Part shown: piece by piece, positions 1 through 5,966 of the stretch
How the letters are laid out: every line of letters starts with the position of its first letter
How positions within the stretch are numbered: position 1 is the stretch's first letter
Source of the DNA: X23 sp050251575
GTDB lineage: Bacteria; Bacillota; Clostridia; SK-Y3
Length of the DNA: 10,467 bases
Assembly: GCA_050251575.1 (NCBI GenBank)
Contig: JBFWMP010000099.1
Span: forward strand, 1 to 10,467
Reading direction: 5' to 3'
Notes under the pieces: generated by a model
Database searches by the model: none
Seen by the model: only the letters and a program-made list of their open reading frames with translations
What the model was told of the DNA's origin: nothing
Made by a program: the position numbers and the translations under genes

Positions 1-74
1 TTTTTTGTGCAGTAACCATTTCATGTCTAAGCGCATAGTATGTTATTAGAAATGACAGGAAGGAGGAAAATATA

Positions 75-209
75 ATGTCTGATGTAGGAACTGATGGTTA
101 TGGCTGTTCTCCATACAATAATAACGAATGGATTTGGATTATAGTGATAATTGCAATTTTCTTCTGTTTCACTGGCGGATTTAACTTTTTCGGTCCATGT
201 AATAAATAG
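75..209 (+). CDS. Small Gly/Asn-rich single-pass membrane protein, function unknown
   Basis: This 44-residue ORF has a strong Shine-Dalgarno site, AGGAGG at 61-66, eight bases before the ATG. The N-terminal part (residues 1-18) is polar and rich in Gly, Asn and Asp with one Cys (C11). Residues 19-33 form one hydrophobic segment (starting EWIWIIVIIAIFF), followed by a short Gly/Phe/Asn tail with the motif FGPC. The layout recalls the tiny hydrophobic Gly/Asn-rich proteins (YjcZ-like and relatives) common in spore-forming Firmicutes, but I do not recognise a specific family. It sits alone: a terminator follows at 297-334 and the next gene points the other way. A run of six T at 1-6 may be the end of an upstream terminator. 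No clear sigma-A promoter is visible in the 60 bases upstream. CATAGTATG at 34-42 weakly resembles a sporulation-sigma -10 element. The SD site and composition make a real gene likely; function is not inferable. Confidence 0.7.
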   Translation: MSDVGTDGYGCSPYNNNEWIWIIVIIAIFFCFTGGFNFFGPCNK

Positions 210-296
210 GTTAGATCATTGAAAGCAGTACATAAGAGTACTTGTTGACCTAAGATGATATTTGATAACATCAACAAAGAATATCGTGTTCCCTTG

Positions 297-334
297 TTTA
301 AAAAGCTATTTCTTTAAAGAAATAGCTTTTTAAA
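297..334. terminator. Bidirectional intrinsic terminator between converging genes
   Basis: A perfect 38-bp palindrome (TTTAAAAAGCTATTTC and its complement, centred at 315/316) forms a long hairpin with a U tract on either strand. It lies between the end of the small membrane protein gene and the stop codon of the convergent flavin oxidoreductase, so it can end transcription from both sides. Confidence 0.85.
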
Positions 335-363
335 ATGCTACAATAGTAAATATTATTATGTTA

Positions 364-1311
364 TCACGCGTTTTTTATATCTTCCAACAATCTTTCAAAT
401 ATAGTTTTGACAGAAAGAATTTCCTTAATTTTATGGACATTTTCGCCGGAAAAAATCAGAGCTTTTTTTTCATCACCAAATATGCAAGCATTCTCTAATG
501 CGTCCATGATACAAAAACTATGGGAGCAGCGTTTTAAACATCCATTACATTTTTCAATTTTAGGCGCGTTTCCATTTTCAATCAAATTAAAAAAATAATT
601 TCTAATTCCCTGACCAGGTAGCCCTACAGGACTTTTTACAAGGACAACATCTTCTTTATTTGCCTTTATATAAGAATCTTTAAATTCCTTTGAAGCGTTG
701 GATTCATAACTGGCAGCAAAACGAGTTCCCATTTGGACGCCGTCTGCACCAAGTTTTATGACTTCAGCAAGATCATTACCATCAATGATACCTCCGGCAC
801 CGATAACGGGTATGTTTACTGCTTTGCAAACTTCCGGAAGGATTTCTTTCATAGGTCGGTCAGTACCTAAATGACCACCGGCTTCTTTTCCCTCTACTAC
901 TACGGCAGAAGCGCCTAATTTTTCAGCAAGTATTGCCAACTTAGCAGAGGATACGATAGGGACAATAGGCACGCCACTTTCCTTGCCCCAGGCAAACATA
1001 TCCCTGGAGAATCCTGCTCCTGATACAATCAAGTCAATACCTTCATTAATTGCACCTTTTACTAAGTCTGCAAATTCTTTTACTGCAAAGAGTACATTTA
1101 CTCCGACAATTCCTTTTGTCATCTCACGAGCTTTGCGGATTTCTGCTATTAATTCTTCCAGGCTCATGCCGGTACCAGCAATAATGCCGATGCCTCCTTC
1201 ATTTGCAACTGCTGCTGCAAGAGAAGCAGTAGATATACGTACAGCCATTCCCCCTTGAATAATAGGTATGGGAACAACAAGGTTTCCAATTTTTAGTTCC
1301 TTTAACTCCAT
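364..1311 (-). CDS. Nitronate monooxygenase / FabK-like FMN oxidoreductase
   Basis: This is an FMN-dependent TIM-barrel enzyme of the 2-nitropropane dioxygenase/FabK group (COG2070). Members oxidise alkyl nitronates or reduce enoyl-ACP. With the chosen start it is 315 residues, the usual length. Visible signatures are PIIQGGMA (16-23), EGKEAGGHLG (140-149, with H147 at the usual catalytic position), the glycine-rich PVIGAGGI (168-175) and the FMN phosphate-binding GADGVQMGTRF (188-198). The C-terminal part carries a Cys cluster at C255, C258, C262 and C267, with C276 further on. I chose the second ATG (1311) because AAGGAG (complement of 1320-1325) is eight bases from it but only two from the ATG at 1317. 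The gene is alone, not in a fatty-acid operon, which favours a nitronate monooxygenase-like role over true FabK, but substrate cannot be decided from sequence. It is soluble and cytoplasmic. Confidence 0.88.
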   Translation of the reverse strand: MELKELKIGNLVVPIPIIQGGMAVRISTASLAAAVANEGGIGIIAGTGMSLEELIAEIRKAREMTKGIVGVNVLFAVKEFADLVKGAINEGIDLIVSGAGFSRDMFAWGKESGVPIVPIVSSAKLAILAEKLGASAVVVEGKEAGGHLGTDRPMKEILPEVCKAVNIPVIGAGGIIDGNDLAEVIKLGADGVQMGTRFAASYESNASKEFKDSYIKANKEDVVLVKSPVGLPGQGIRNYFFNLIENGNAPKIEKCNGCLKRCSHSFCIMDALENACIFGDEKKALIFSGENVHKIKEILSVKTIFERLLEDIKNA

Positions 1312-1330
1312 ATACATTTCTCCTTAAAAT

Positions 1331-1349
1331 TATATGACCAGGTACTATA
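1331..1349. promoter_or_regulatory. 19-bp imperfect palindrome, candidate operator of the flavin oxidoreductase gene
   Basis: TATATGACCAGGTACTATA matches its own complement at 7 of 9 paired positions around a central base. It ends 20 bases before the chosen ATG, overlapping the expected start of transcription. Read on the minus strand it contains TAGTACCTGGTC, which resembles the TAGTACC half-site I recall for the fatty-acid regulator FapR. The match to that regulator is suggestive only. Confidence 0.3.
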
Positions 1350-1358
1350 AGATGATAT

Positions 1359-1387
1359 TAAATATCTATAGTGTATCATAGTGTGAA
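1359..1387 (-). promoter_or_regulatory. Weak candidate promoter for the flavin oxidoreductase gene
   Basis: On the minus strand, TTCACA (complement of 1382-1387) and TATTTA (complement of 1359-1364) are 17 bases apart, giving a start near 1350. The -10 match is poor. TATGAT (complement of 1375-1380) is an alternative -10 without a good -35. Confidence 0.25.
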
Positions 1388-1508
1388 GGATAGCACAATC
1401 TTTATCTTGTTATATTTAGTAAATTATTTTTTAAGGACTTTCTGTTATTATTTTTTCCATGTTATTAAAAGTTAGGCTTATTTTTTAAAAATAATAAAGT
1501 GAATTTCT

Positions 1509-1537
1509 TTGACAAATTTCTGCGAATGAAATAAAAT
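1509..1537 (+). promoter_or_regulatory. Sigma-A promoter of the DEAD-box helicase gene
   Basis: TTGACA (1509-1514) and TAAAAT (1532-1537) are separated by 17 bases, predicting a start near 1544. Two further -10-like TATAAT elements lie downstream at 1559-1564 and 1576-1581, exactly 17 bases apart. The second is preceded by TGG (extended -10 form TGnTATAAT), so an additional start near 1588 is possible. Confidence 0.7.
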
Positions 1538-1543
1538 AACTCT

Positions 1544-1687
1544 GCACATTAAGATTAGTATAATTGTATTAATGGTATAATTATGATAAAGACTATATTA
1601 GATACGAATTATATAGTCATTGCATGATATATAGATCGCGTAAGTACCTGAGATATAGTTGAAAAAGAAAGGATGAAGATAATAACA
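1544..1687 (+). promoter_or_regulatory. Long leader of the helicase mRNA with a hairpin
   Basis: About 144 bases separate the predicted transcription start from the preferred start codon. Within them GACTATAT (1591-1598) and ATATAGTC (1611-1618) form an 8-bp stem with a 12-base loop. Long structured leaders are known for cold-induced DEAD-box helicase genes. Whether this one is regulatory is inference. Confidence 0.35.
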
Positions 1688-3268
1688 ATGTTAAAGTTGA
1701 AGTTTGAAGAGTTAAAGTTATCAACAGAAATTAATAAGGCTGTTGCTGACATGGGTTTTGAAGAAGCATCACCAATTCAATCGCAAGCAATCCCTTATAT
1801 TATAGAGGGTAGGGATGTGATTGGACAAGCACAGACCGGTACAGGGAAAACAGCAGCTTTTGGAATCCCTATTTTGGAAATGGTAGAAACTCAAAACAAA
1901 AAAGTTCAGGCAGTAATTTTATGTCCGACTAGGGAGTTAGCTATTCAAGTAGCAGAAGAAATGAAAAGGTTGTCCAAATACAAAAGAGGTGTTGAGATTC
2001 TGCCTATATATGGTGGGCAGCCTATAGACAGACAGATTAAGGCCTTGAAAAAAGGGATACACATAATCATTGGAACACCTGGACGTGTTATGGATCACAT
2101 GAGACGTAAGACTTTAAAGATGGATGCCACAAGAATTGTTGTACTGGATGAAGCGGATGAAATGTTGGATATGGGCTTTAGAGAAGATATTGAGATTATA
2201 CTGGAAGAAGTTCCAAAGGAAAGACAAACAGTATTGTTTTCTGCTACTATGCCCAAAGAAATATTAGACTTAACTAAAAAGTATCAAAGAAATCCGCAGA
2301 TAGTAAAGGTAGTACATAAAGAGCTGACCGTTCCAAGTATTGAACAAATATATTTTGAAGTAAAGGAAAAAATGAAATCGGAAGTTTTGTGCAGACTTAT
2401 CGATATGTATAATCCGAAGTTATCTTTGGTTTTCTGTAATACAAAAAGAAGAGTAGATGAGCTGGTAAGTGCCTTGCAAATCAGAGGATTCTTTGCAGAT
2501 GCATTACATGGAGACTTGAAACAACAGCAGCGAGACAAGGTAATGAGCAAATTCAGGAATGGAACTATTGATATTCTTGTCGCAACAGATGTTGCAGCAA
2601 GAGGTATCGATGTAGATGACGTAGAGGCGGTATTTAATTATGATATTCCTCAGGATGAGGAATATTATGTTCATAGAATTGGCAGAACGGGACGTGCAGG
2701 TAGAACAGGACGTGCTTTTACATTTGCAGTTGGAAAGGATATCTATAAATTAAGGGATATTCAGCGGTATACGAAGACTAAAATTTCTCTGCAGGCAGTT
2801 CCATCGGTAAGTGACGTACAAGAGCTAAAGTCCAATCTGTTTATGGAAAAAGTCAAAAATACGATAGAAGCAGGGCATTTAGGAGAGTATATAAATATAA
2901 TACAAAAGCTAGTGGAAGAAGAATATACTTCTTTAGATATTGCAGCAGCGTTGCTTAAGATGGCTACTGCCAGTGAAGAGAAACAAGAGGTGGTAGAAGA
3001 AGATTATGGCAATACAGGCGGCGCTCCGGGGATGGTAAGGCTATTTATTAATGTGGGTCGTAACCATAAGGTAGGAGCTAAAGACATTGTAGGAAGTATT
3101 GCCGGTAATACCGGGATTTCAGGCAGTTTGATAGGAACTATTGATATCTATGATAAGTATACCTTTGTAGAAGTACCAAGAGAACATGTGAAAGAAGTCT
3201 TGATGACGATGAAGGATCATACCATCAAAGGAAGCAAAGTAAATATTGAGCCTGCGAATAAGAAATAG
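1688..3268 (+). CDS. DEAD-box ATP-dependent RNA helicase with DbpA RNA-binding domain
   Basis: This protein unwinds RNA duplexes using ATP, and is likely involved in ribosome assembly or RNA decay at low temperature. Numbered from the chosen Met (526 residues), all helicase motifs are present in order: Q motif (SPIQ, Q31), Walker A AQTGTGKT (48-55), PTRELA (80-85), TPGR (130-133), DEAD (154-157), SAT (185-187), VFCNT (248-252), ATDVAARGID (299-308) and HRIGRTGRAG (329-338). Residues about 448-523 (starting MVRLFINVGR) match the DbpA-type RRM-like RNA-binding domain, which in DbpA/YxiN and DeaD directs RNA binding. The Arg/Gly-rich tail of some CshA proteins is absent. Start choice is uncertain. 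An ATG at 1673 directly abuts the AAAGG Shine-Dalgarno, too close to use well, whereas the ATG at 1688 has it about 15 bases upstream. Either way the domain content is unchanged. The gene is monocistronic, between its own promoter and terminator. Confidence 0.95.
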   Translation: MLKLKFEELKLSTEINKAVADMGFEEASPIQSQAIPYIIEGRDVIGQAQTGTGKTAAFGIPILEMVETQNKKVQAVILCPTRELAIQVAEEMKRLSKYKRGVEILPIYGGQPIDRQIKALKKGIHIIIGTPGRVMDHMRRKTLKMDATRIVVLDEADEMLDMGFREDIEIILEEVPKERQTVLFSATMPKEILDLTKKYQRNPQIVKVVHKELTVPSIEQIYFEVKEKMKSEVLCRLIDMYNPKLSLVFCNTKRRVDELVSALQIRGFFADALHGDLKQQQRDKVMSKFRNGTIDILVATDVAARGIDVDDVEAVFNYDIPQDEEYYVHRIGRTGRAGRTGRAFTFAVGKDIYKLRDIQRYTKTKISLQAVPSVSDVQELKSNLFMEKVKNTIEAGHLGEYINIIQKLVEEEYTSLDIAAALLKMATASEEKQEVVEEDYGNTGGAPGMVRLFINVGRNHKVGAKDIVGSIAGNTGISGSLIGTIDIYDKYTFVEVPREHVKEVLMTMKDHTIKGSKVNIEPANKK

Positions 3269-3283
3269 AAATATTTTTTTATA

Positions 3284-3325
3284 AAAGAAGTGGTAAAAGA
3301 TTCGTGATCTTACCGCTTCTTTTTG
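3284..3325 (+). terminator. Intrinsic terminator of the helicase gene
   Basis: AAAGAAGTGGTAA pairs with TTACCGCTTCTTT through a long stem with one bulged A and one G-U pair, extended by AGAT/ATCT near the loop, and is followed by a T run at 3320-3324. It starts 15 bases after the helicase stop codon. Confidence 0.85.
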
Positions 3326-3339
3326 TTCGTTGTGAACAA
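3323..3339. promoter_or_regulatory. Upstream copy of a paired operator-like inverted repeat
   Basis: TTGTTCGTTGTGAACAA has six perfectly complementary bases on each side (TTGTTC/GAACAA) and five in the middle. A matching element sits exactly 30 bp downstream. It partly overlaps the tail of the helicase terminator and is centred about 88 bases before the predicted NADH dehydrogenase transcription start. The binding protein is unknown. Confidence 0.4.
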
Positions 3340-3352
3340 AACTTAGTAAAAC

Positions 3353-3369
3353 TTATTCATAATGAACAA
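3353..3369. promoter_or_regulatory. Downstream copy of the paired operator-like inverted repeat
   Basis: TTATTCATAATGAACAA is a near-perfect palindrome with one mismatched pair around a central A. It shares the same TTxTTCxTxxTGAACAA pattern as the copy at 3323-3339. Its centre is about 58 bases before the predicted transcription start, a position more typical of an activator site than of a blocking repressor site. Confidence 0.4.
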
Positions 3370-3383
3370 AAGGGCCGCTTTTA

Positions 3384-3412
3384 TAGACATGATTTTACCA
3401 TCATGCTATAAT
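3384..3412 (+). promoter_or_regulatory. Promoter of the NADH dehydrogenase gene
   Basis: TAGACA (3384-3389), 17 bases, then TATAAT (3407-3412) preceded by TGC, giving an extended -10 of the TGnTATAAT form. The predicted start is near 3419, leaving a leader of about 119 bases. Confidence 0.65.
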
Positions 3413-3442
3413 TTTTTCATACGTATGTGCGAGGTTGTGATA

Positions 3443-3460
3443 GTTTGTTAAATAACAAAC
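3443..3460 (+). repeat. Perfect inverted repeat in the NADH dehydrogenase leader
   Basis: GTTTGTTA, two bases (AA), TAACAAAC: eight perfectly paired bases on each side. It lies about 24-41 bases into the predicted mRNA, so it could be a DNA operator downstream of the promoter or an RNA hairpin. The halves TTGTTA/TAACAA equal those of clostridial Rex sites, but the spacing is four bases shorter than the Rex consensus. Confidence 0.45.
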
Positions 3461-3537
3461 GCCCGTACTTTTTTCATAGAAAAGTTTGATAAAAAATTAA
3501 CTAGGGTAGAAGATAGAAATAAAAAGGGGGCATAATT

Positions 3538-5454
3538 ATGAGCAGTAATAAAAAAATTATTGTTCTTGGCGGCGGATATGGTGGAGTGCTGACCGCAAAA
3601 AAGCTTGCAAACAAGTTTAAGAAAGACGATAGTGTGGAAATTGCACTTATTGATAGACAGCCATACCACACCATGCTTACAGAACTTCATGAGGTAGCAG
3701 CTGGAAGGGTAGAGGAAGATTCCATAAGGATGGATCTTAAAAAAATATTCACCGGCAGAAAAGTGGATGTAGTGCTTGATGAAATAACAGAGATAGACTT
3801 TAAAGGTAAAACGCTGGAGTCAAAAAATACTTCATATAAGTACGATTACTTAGTAGTGGCTACCGGATGTCAGCCTACTTATTTTAGCATTCCGGGTGCA
3901 GAAGAATATACGCAGAAGCTATGGTCCTATGAAGATGCAGTAAATTTGAAAGAGCATATTCTCAATATGTTCAGAAAGGCAATGAAAGAGACTGATAAAA
4001 AAGAAAGACAGAAGCTATTGAGTTTTGTTGTTGTTGGCGGCGGCTTTACCGGTATTGAAATGATTGGTGAATTAGCTGAGTGGAAAGACAGGCTGTGTGA
4101 AGATTTCCATATAGATAAAGAAGAAGTAAAGCTGTATGTAGTTGATGCCCTGCCGACAATCCTTCCGAATTTGCCTAAAAATCTGATTAAAAAGGCGGAG
4201 AAAAGACTGCAAAAAATGGAGATACAGATAATTACCGGTGCGGGGATTACCCAGGTAACTAAAGATTCTGTAACTCTTGGAGATAAAGGAACCTTAGATA
4301 CTTATTCTGTGATATGGGCAGCGGGTGTTGAAGGCTCTGACATTGTCGGACAAATGGATATTGAACAAAAAGGCAGAAAGAGAATTGTCACAAACGACAA
4401 GCTGCAGTCATTGGATTACGAAGATGTTTATGTTGTCGGTGATAATATGTTTTATATTCCTGAAGGAGAAGAGCGTCCTGTTCCGCAGATGGTAGAGAAT
4501 TGTGAACATTCTGCTCCAATTGCTGCGCATAATATTTATACAGATATAAAAGGTGGACAAAAGAAATCTTATAAGCCGGAATTTCATGGAGTAATGGTAT
4601 GTATCGGAGGACGCTATGGTGTTGCCAGCGTAGGATTTCCCGGTAAGTGTATCAGCCTATCCGGATTTTTTGCAATGTTTGTGAAGCATGCTATTAACTT
4701 TTTGTACTTCTTTCAGGTTGCCGGATTTAATAAATGCTGGTCGTATGCAATGCACGAGTTTTTTCATATAAAGGATAGAAGAAGCTTTGTGGGGGGATAT
4801 TTTGCAAAATCCTCTCCAAATTTCTGGTTGGTACCATTAAGGATTTTTATCGGTTATAAGTGGTTGGAACAAGGGTTGCATAAGCTGCCTGGTATCATTC
4901 AAGATCCTTCAAAGATATTCCTGATACCTGCACCGCCGGCTGCAGCTGATGCTGTCGCAGGAGCAACGCAGGCAGTTGATACAGCTAAGCAGGCGATAGA
5001 TGTTGTAGCGGCATCGACACAAGCTGCAGCAGGAGCTGTTCAACAAGCTGCAGAAGCGACGTCACAGTGGGGGGCAGCATTACCGGTGCCGGAATTTATT
5101 GATAGTATAGTAAAGTGGTCTATGAGTTTATTCTTCTATACTCCGGATGGAGGTTTTACAGTGCTTGCTCAGGTTTTTCAAGCAGGTATGGTAATAGCCG
5201 AAGTGATTGTAGGATTAATGTTAATTGCAGGGCTGTTCTCTGCTGCTGCATCTGTTGTTTCAGTTGCTATGGGCATGATGATTTGGGCTTCCGGTATGGC
5301 ACCAACTGAAATGTTATGGTATTTAACCGGTGGTGTAGCAACTATTGGCGGTTCGGGAAGTACCTTTGGATTGGACTATTATGTACTGCCGCTTTTGAAA
5401 AAACTTTGGAAGAAAATAAATGTGGTTAGAAAATGGTATCTGTATATAGATTAA
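3538..5454 (+). CDS. Type II NADH dehydrogenase fused to a DoxX-like membrane domain
   Basis: This 638-residue flavoprotein is predicted to oxidise NADH at the inner face of the membrane and pass electrons to a quinone or other membrane acceptor without pumping protons. Residues 1 to about 410 are NDH-2-like: FAD-binding GGGYGG (11-16), ATG (108-110), a second nucleotide fold VVGGGFTGIE (165-174) with acidic D203 at the end of the next strand, and the FAD-contacting VYVVGDN (297-303). Ordinary NDH-2 proteins are about 400 residues. The extra part is hydrophobic: LRIFIGYKWLEQGLHKLPG (434-452) is DoxX-like, then an Ala/Gln-rich stretch (about 465-510), then helices around 541-585 and 590-605. 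The start follows AAAAGGGGG (3522-3530) by seven bases. The gene is monocistronic with its own promoter and terminator. The electron acceptor is not evident, since many clostridia lack quinones. The DoxX assignment is from pattern only. Confidence 0.9.
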   Translation: MSSNKKIIVLGGGYGGVLTAKKLANKFKKDDSVEIALIDRQPYHTMLTELHEVAAGRVEEDSIRMDLKKIFTGRKVDVVLDEITEIDFKGKTLESKNTSYKYDYLVVATGCQPTYFSIPGAEEYTQKLWSYEDAVNLKEHILNMFRKAMKETDKKERQKLLSFVVVGGGFTGIEMIGELAEWKDRLCEDFHIDKEEVKLYVVDALPTILPNLPKNLIKKAEKRLQKMEIQIITGAGITQVTKDSVTLGDKGTLDTYSVIWAAGVEGSDIVGQMDIEQKGRKRIVTNDKLQSLDYEDVYVVGDNMFYIPEGEERPVPQMVENCEHSAPIAAHNIYTDIKGGQKKSYKPEFHGVMVCIGGRYGVASVGFPGKCISLSGFFAMFVKHAINFLYFFQVAGFNKCWSYAMHEFFHIKDRRSFVGGYFAKSSPNFWLVPLRIFIGYKWLEQGLHKLPGIIQDPSKIFLIPAPPAAADAVAGATQAVDTAKQAIDVVAASTQAAAGAVQQAAEATSQWGAALPVPEFIDSIVKWSMSLFFYTPDGGFTVLAQVFQAGMVIAEVIVGLMLIAGLFSAAASVVSVAMGMMIWASGMAPTEMLWYLTGGVATIGGSGSTFGLDYYVLPLLKKLWKKINVVRKWYLYID

Positions 5455-5462
5455 TTTTTATT

Positions 5463-5500
5463 AAAAAACCTTTTAGGATACTATCCTAAAAGGTTTTTTT
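5463..5500 (+). terminator. Intrinsic terminator of the NADH dehydrogenase gene
   Basis: A near-perfect palindrome (AAAAAACCTTTTAGGATA and its complement) followed by a run of eight T. It begins nine bases after the stop codon and separates this gene from the downstream operon. Confidence 0.93.
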
Positions 5501-5518
5501 TATGCTGTGAAATCTTGA

Positions 5519-5547
5519 ATGACAGAAAAAGTATAAAGTGATATAAT
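5519..5547 (+). promoter_or_regulatory. Promoter of the FMN lipoprotein - sensor kinase operon
   Basis: ATGACA (5519-5524), 17 bases, TATAAT (5542-5547) with an extended -10 (TGA before it). The predicted start is near 5554, about 40 bases before the first gene. Confidence 0.7.
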
Positions 5548-5593
5548 AAATACCATGTTATTAACAGCTCTTGTGTAAAGAAGGGTGATCAAT

Positions 5594-5950
5594 ATGAAAA
5601 AGCTTGTGCTTATACTTTTTATTTTCATATTCCTTACAACAGGAATTTCTTGTACTTCTAAAGAAGTGCGTTATCAAAAAGGCAGATATGAAGGCTTGGG
5701 AGAAGGACACCATGGGCCTATAAAAGTAATGGTAGAGACAGATGAATATAAGGTAATCGCGATTGAAGTCATAGAAGAATATGAGATGCCTGAGCTCAGT
5801 AGTATTGTATATGATAAAATTCCAAAGAGAGTACTGAAGATGAACAATGCTGAGGTAGAGGTAGTGGCAGGCGCTACATATACCAGTAAAGGGCTTATTG
5901 AAGCGATTGAAGATGCCATTGAAAAAGCAGAAATAAAGGAAGAACAATGA
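5594..5950 (+). CDS. FMN-binding domain lipoprotein, probably covalently flavinylated
   Basis: This 118-residue surface lipoprotein has a short basic N-terminus (MKK), a hydrophobic segment (4-19) and a lipobox-like TGISC with Cys20 as the predicted lipidation site. The Gly at -3 is less usual. Residues about 28-112 match the FMN-binding domain found in NqrC, RnfG and PplA. It begins at RYEGLGEG and ends with VAGATYTS (91-98). In NqrC-type proteins the Thr of S/T-G-A-T is linked to FMN by the flavin transferase ApbE, so Thr95 is the predicted attachment site. The residue before GAT is Ala rather than the usual Ser. A one-electron or two-electron redox role outside the membrane is expected; its partner is not known. 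The start is the ATG at 5594, eight bases after AAGAAGGG; a GTG at 5585 would overlap this Shine-Dalgarno. It is first in an operon, 16 bases before the sensor kinase gene. No apbE gene is visible here. Confidence 0.85.
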   Translation: MKKLVLILFIFIFLTTGISCTSKEVRYQKGRYEGLGEGHHGPIKVMVETDEYKVIAIEVIEEYEMPELSSIVYDKIPKRVLKMNNAEVEVVAGATYTSKGLIEAIEDAIEKAEIKEEQ

Positions 5951-5966
5951 TAGGGGTGGAATACTA

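Noticed and set aside
983..1258. A 91-residue open frame on the plus strand
   Set aside because: It is antisense to the conserved flavin oxidoreductase, has no convincing ribosome site, and gives a low-complexity translation.
3323..3339. A canonical Rex operator upstream of the NADH dehydrogenase gene
   Set aside because: The inverted repeat has a 17-bp architecture with TTGTTC halves. Rex sites are 18 bp with different inner bases, so I left the regulator unassigned.
3419..3537. Possible riboswitch or attenuator in the NADH dehydrogenase leader, because of a hairpin and a T run at 3469-3474
   Set aside because: The T run is about nine bases from the hairpin rather than adjacent, and I see no conserved core of a known riboswitch class.
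3448..3690. An 80-residue minus-strand frame covering the NADH dehydrogenase leader and start
   Set aside because: It overlaps the FAD-binding coding region, and its translation has no family features. The leader is better explained by promoter and repeat elements.
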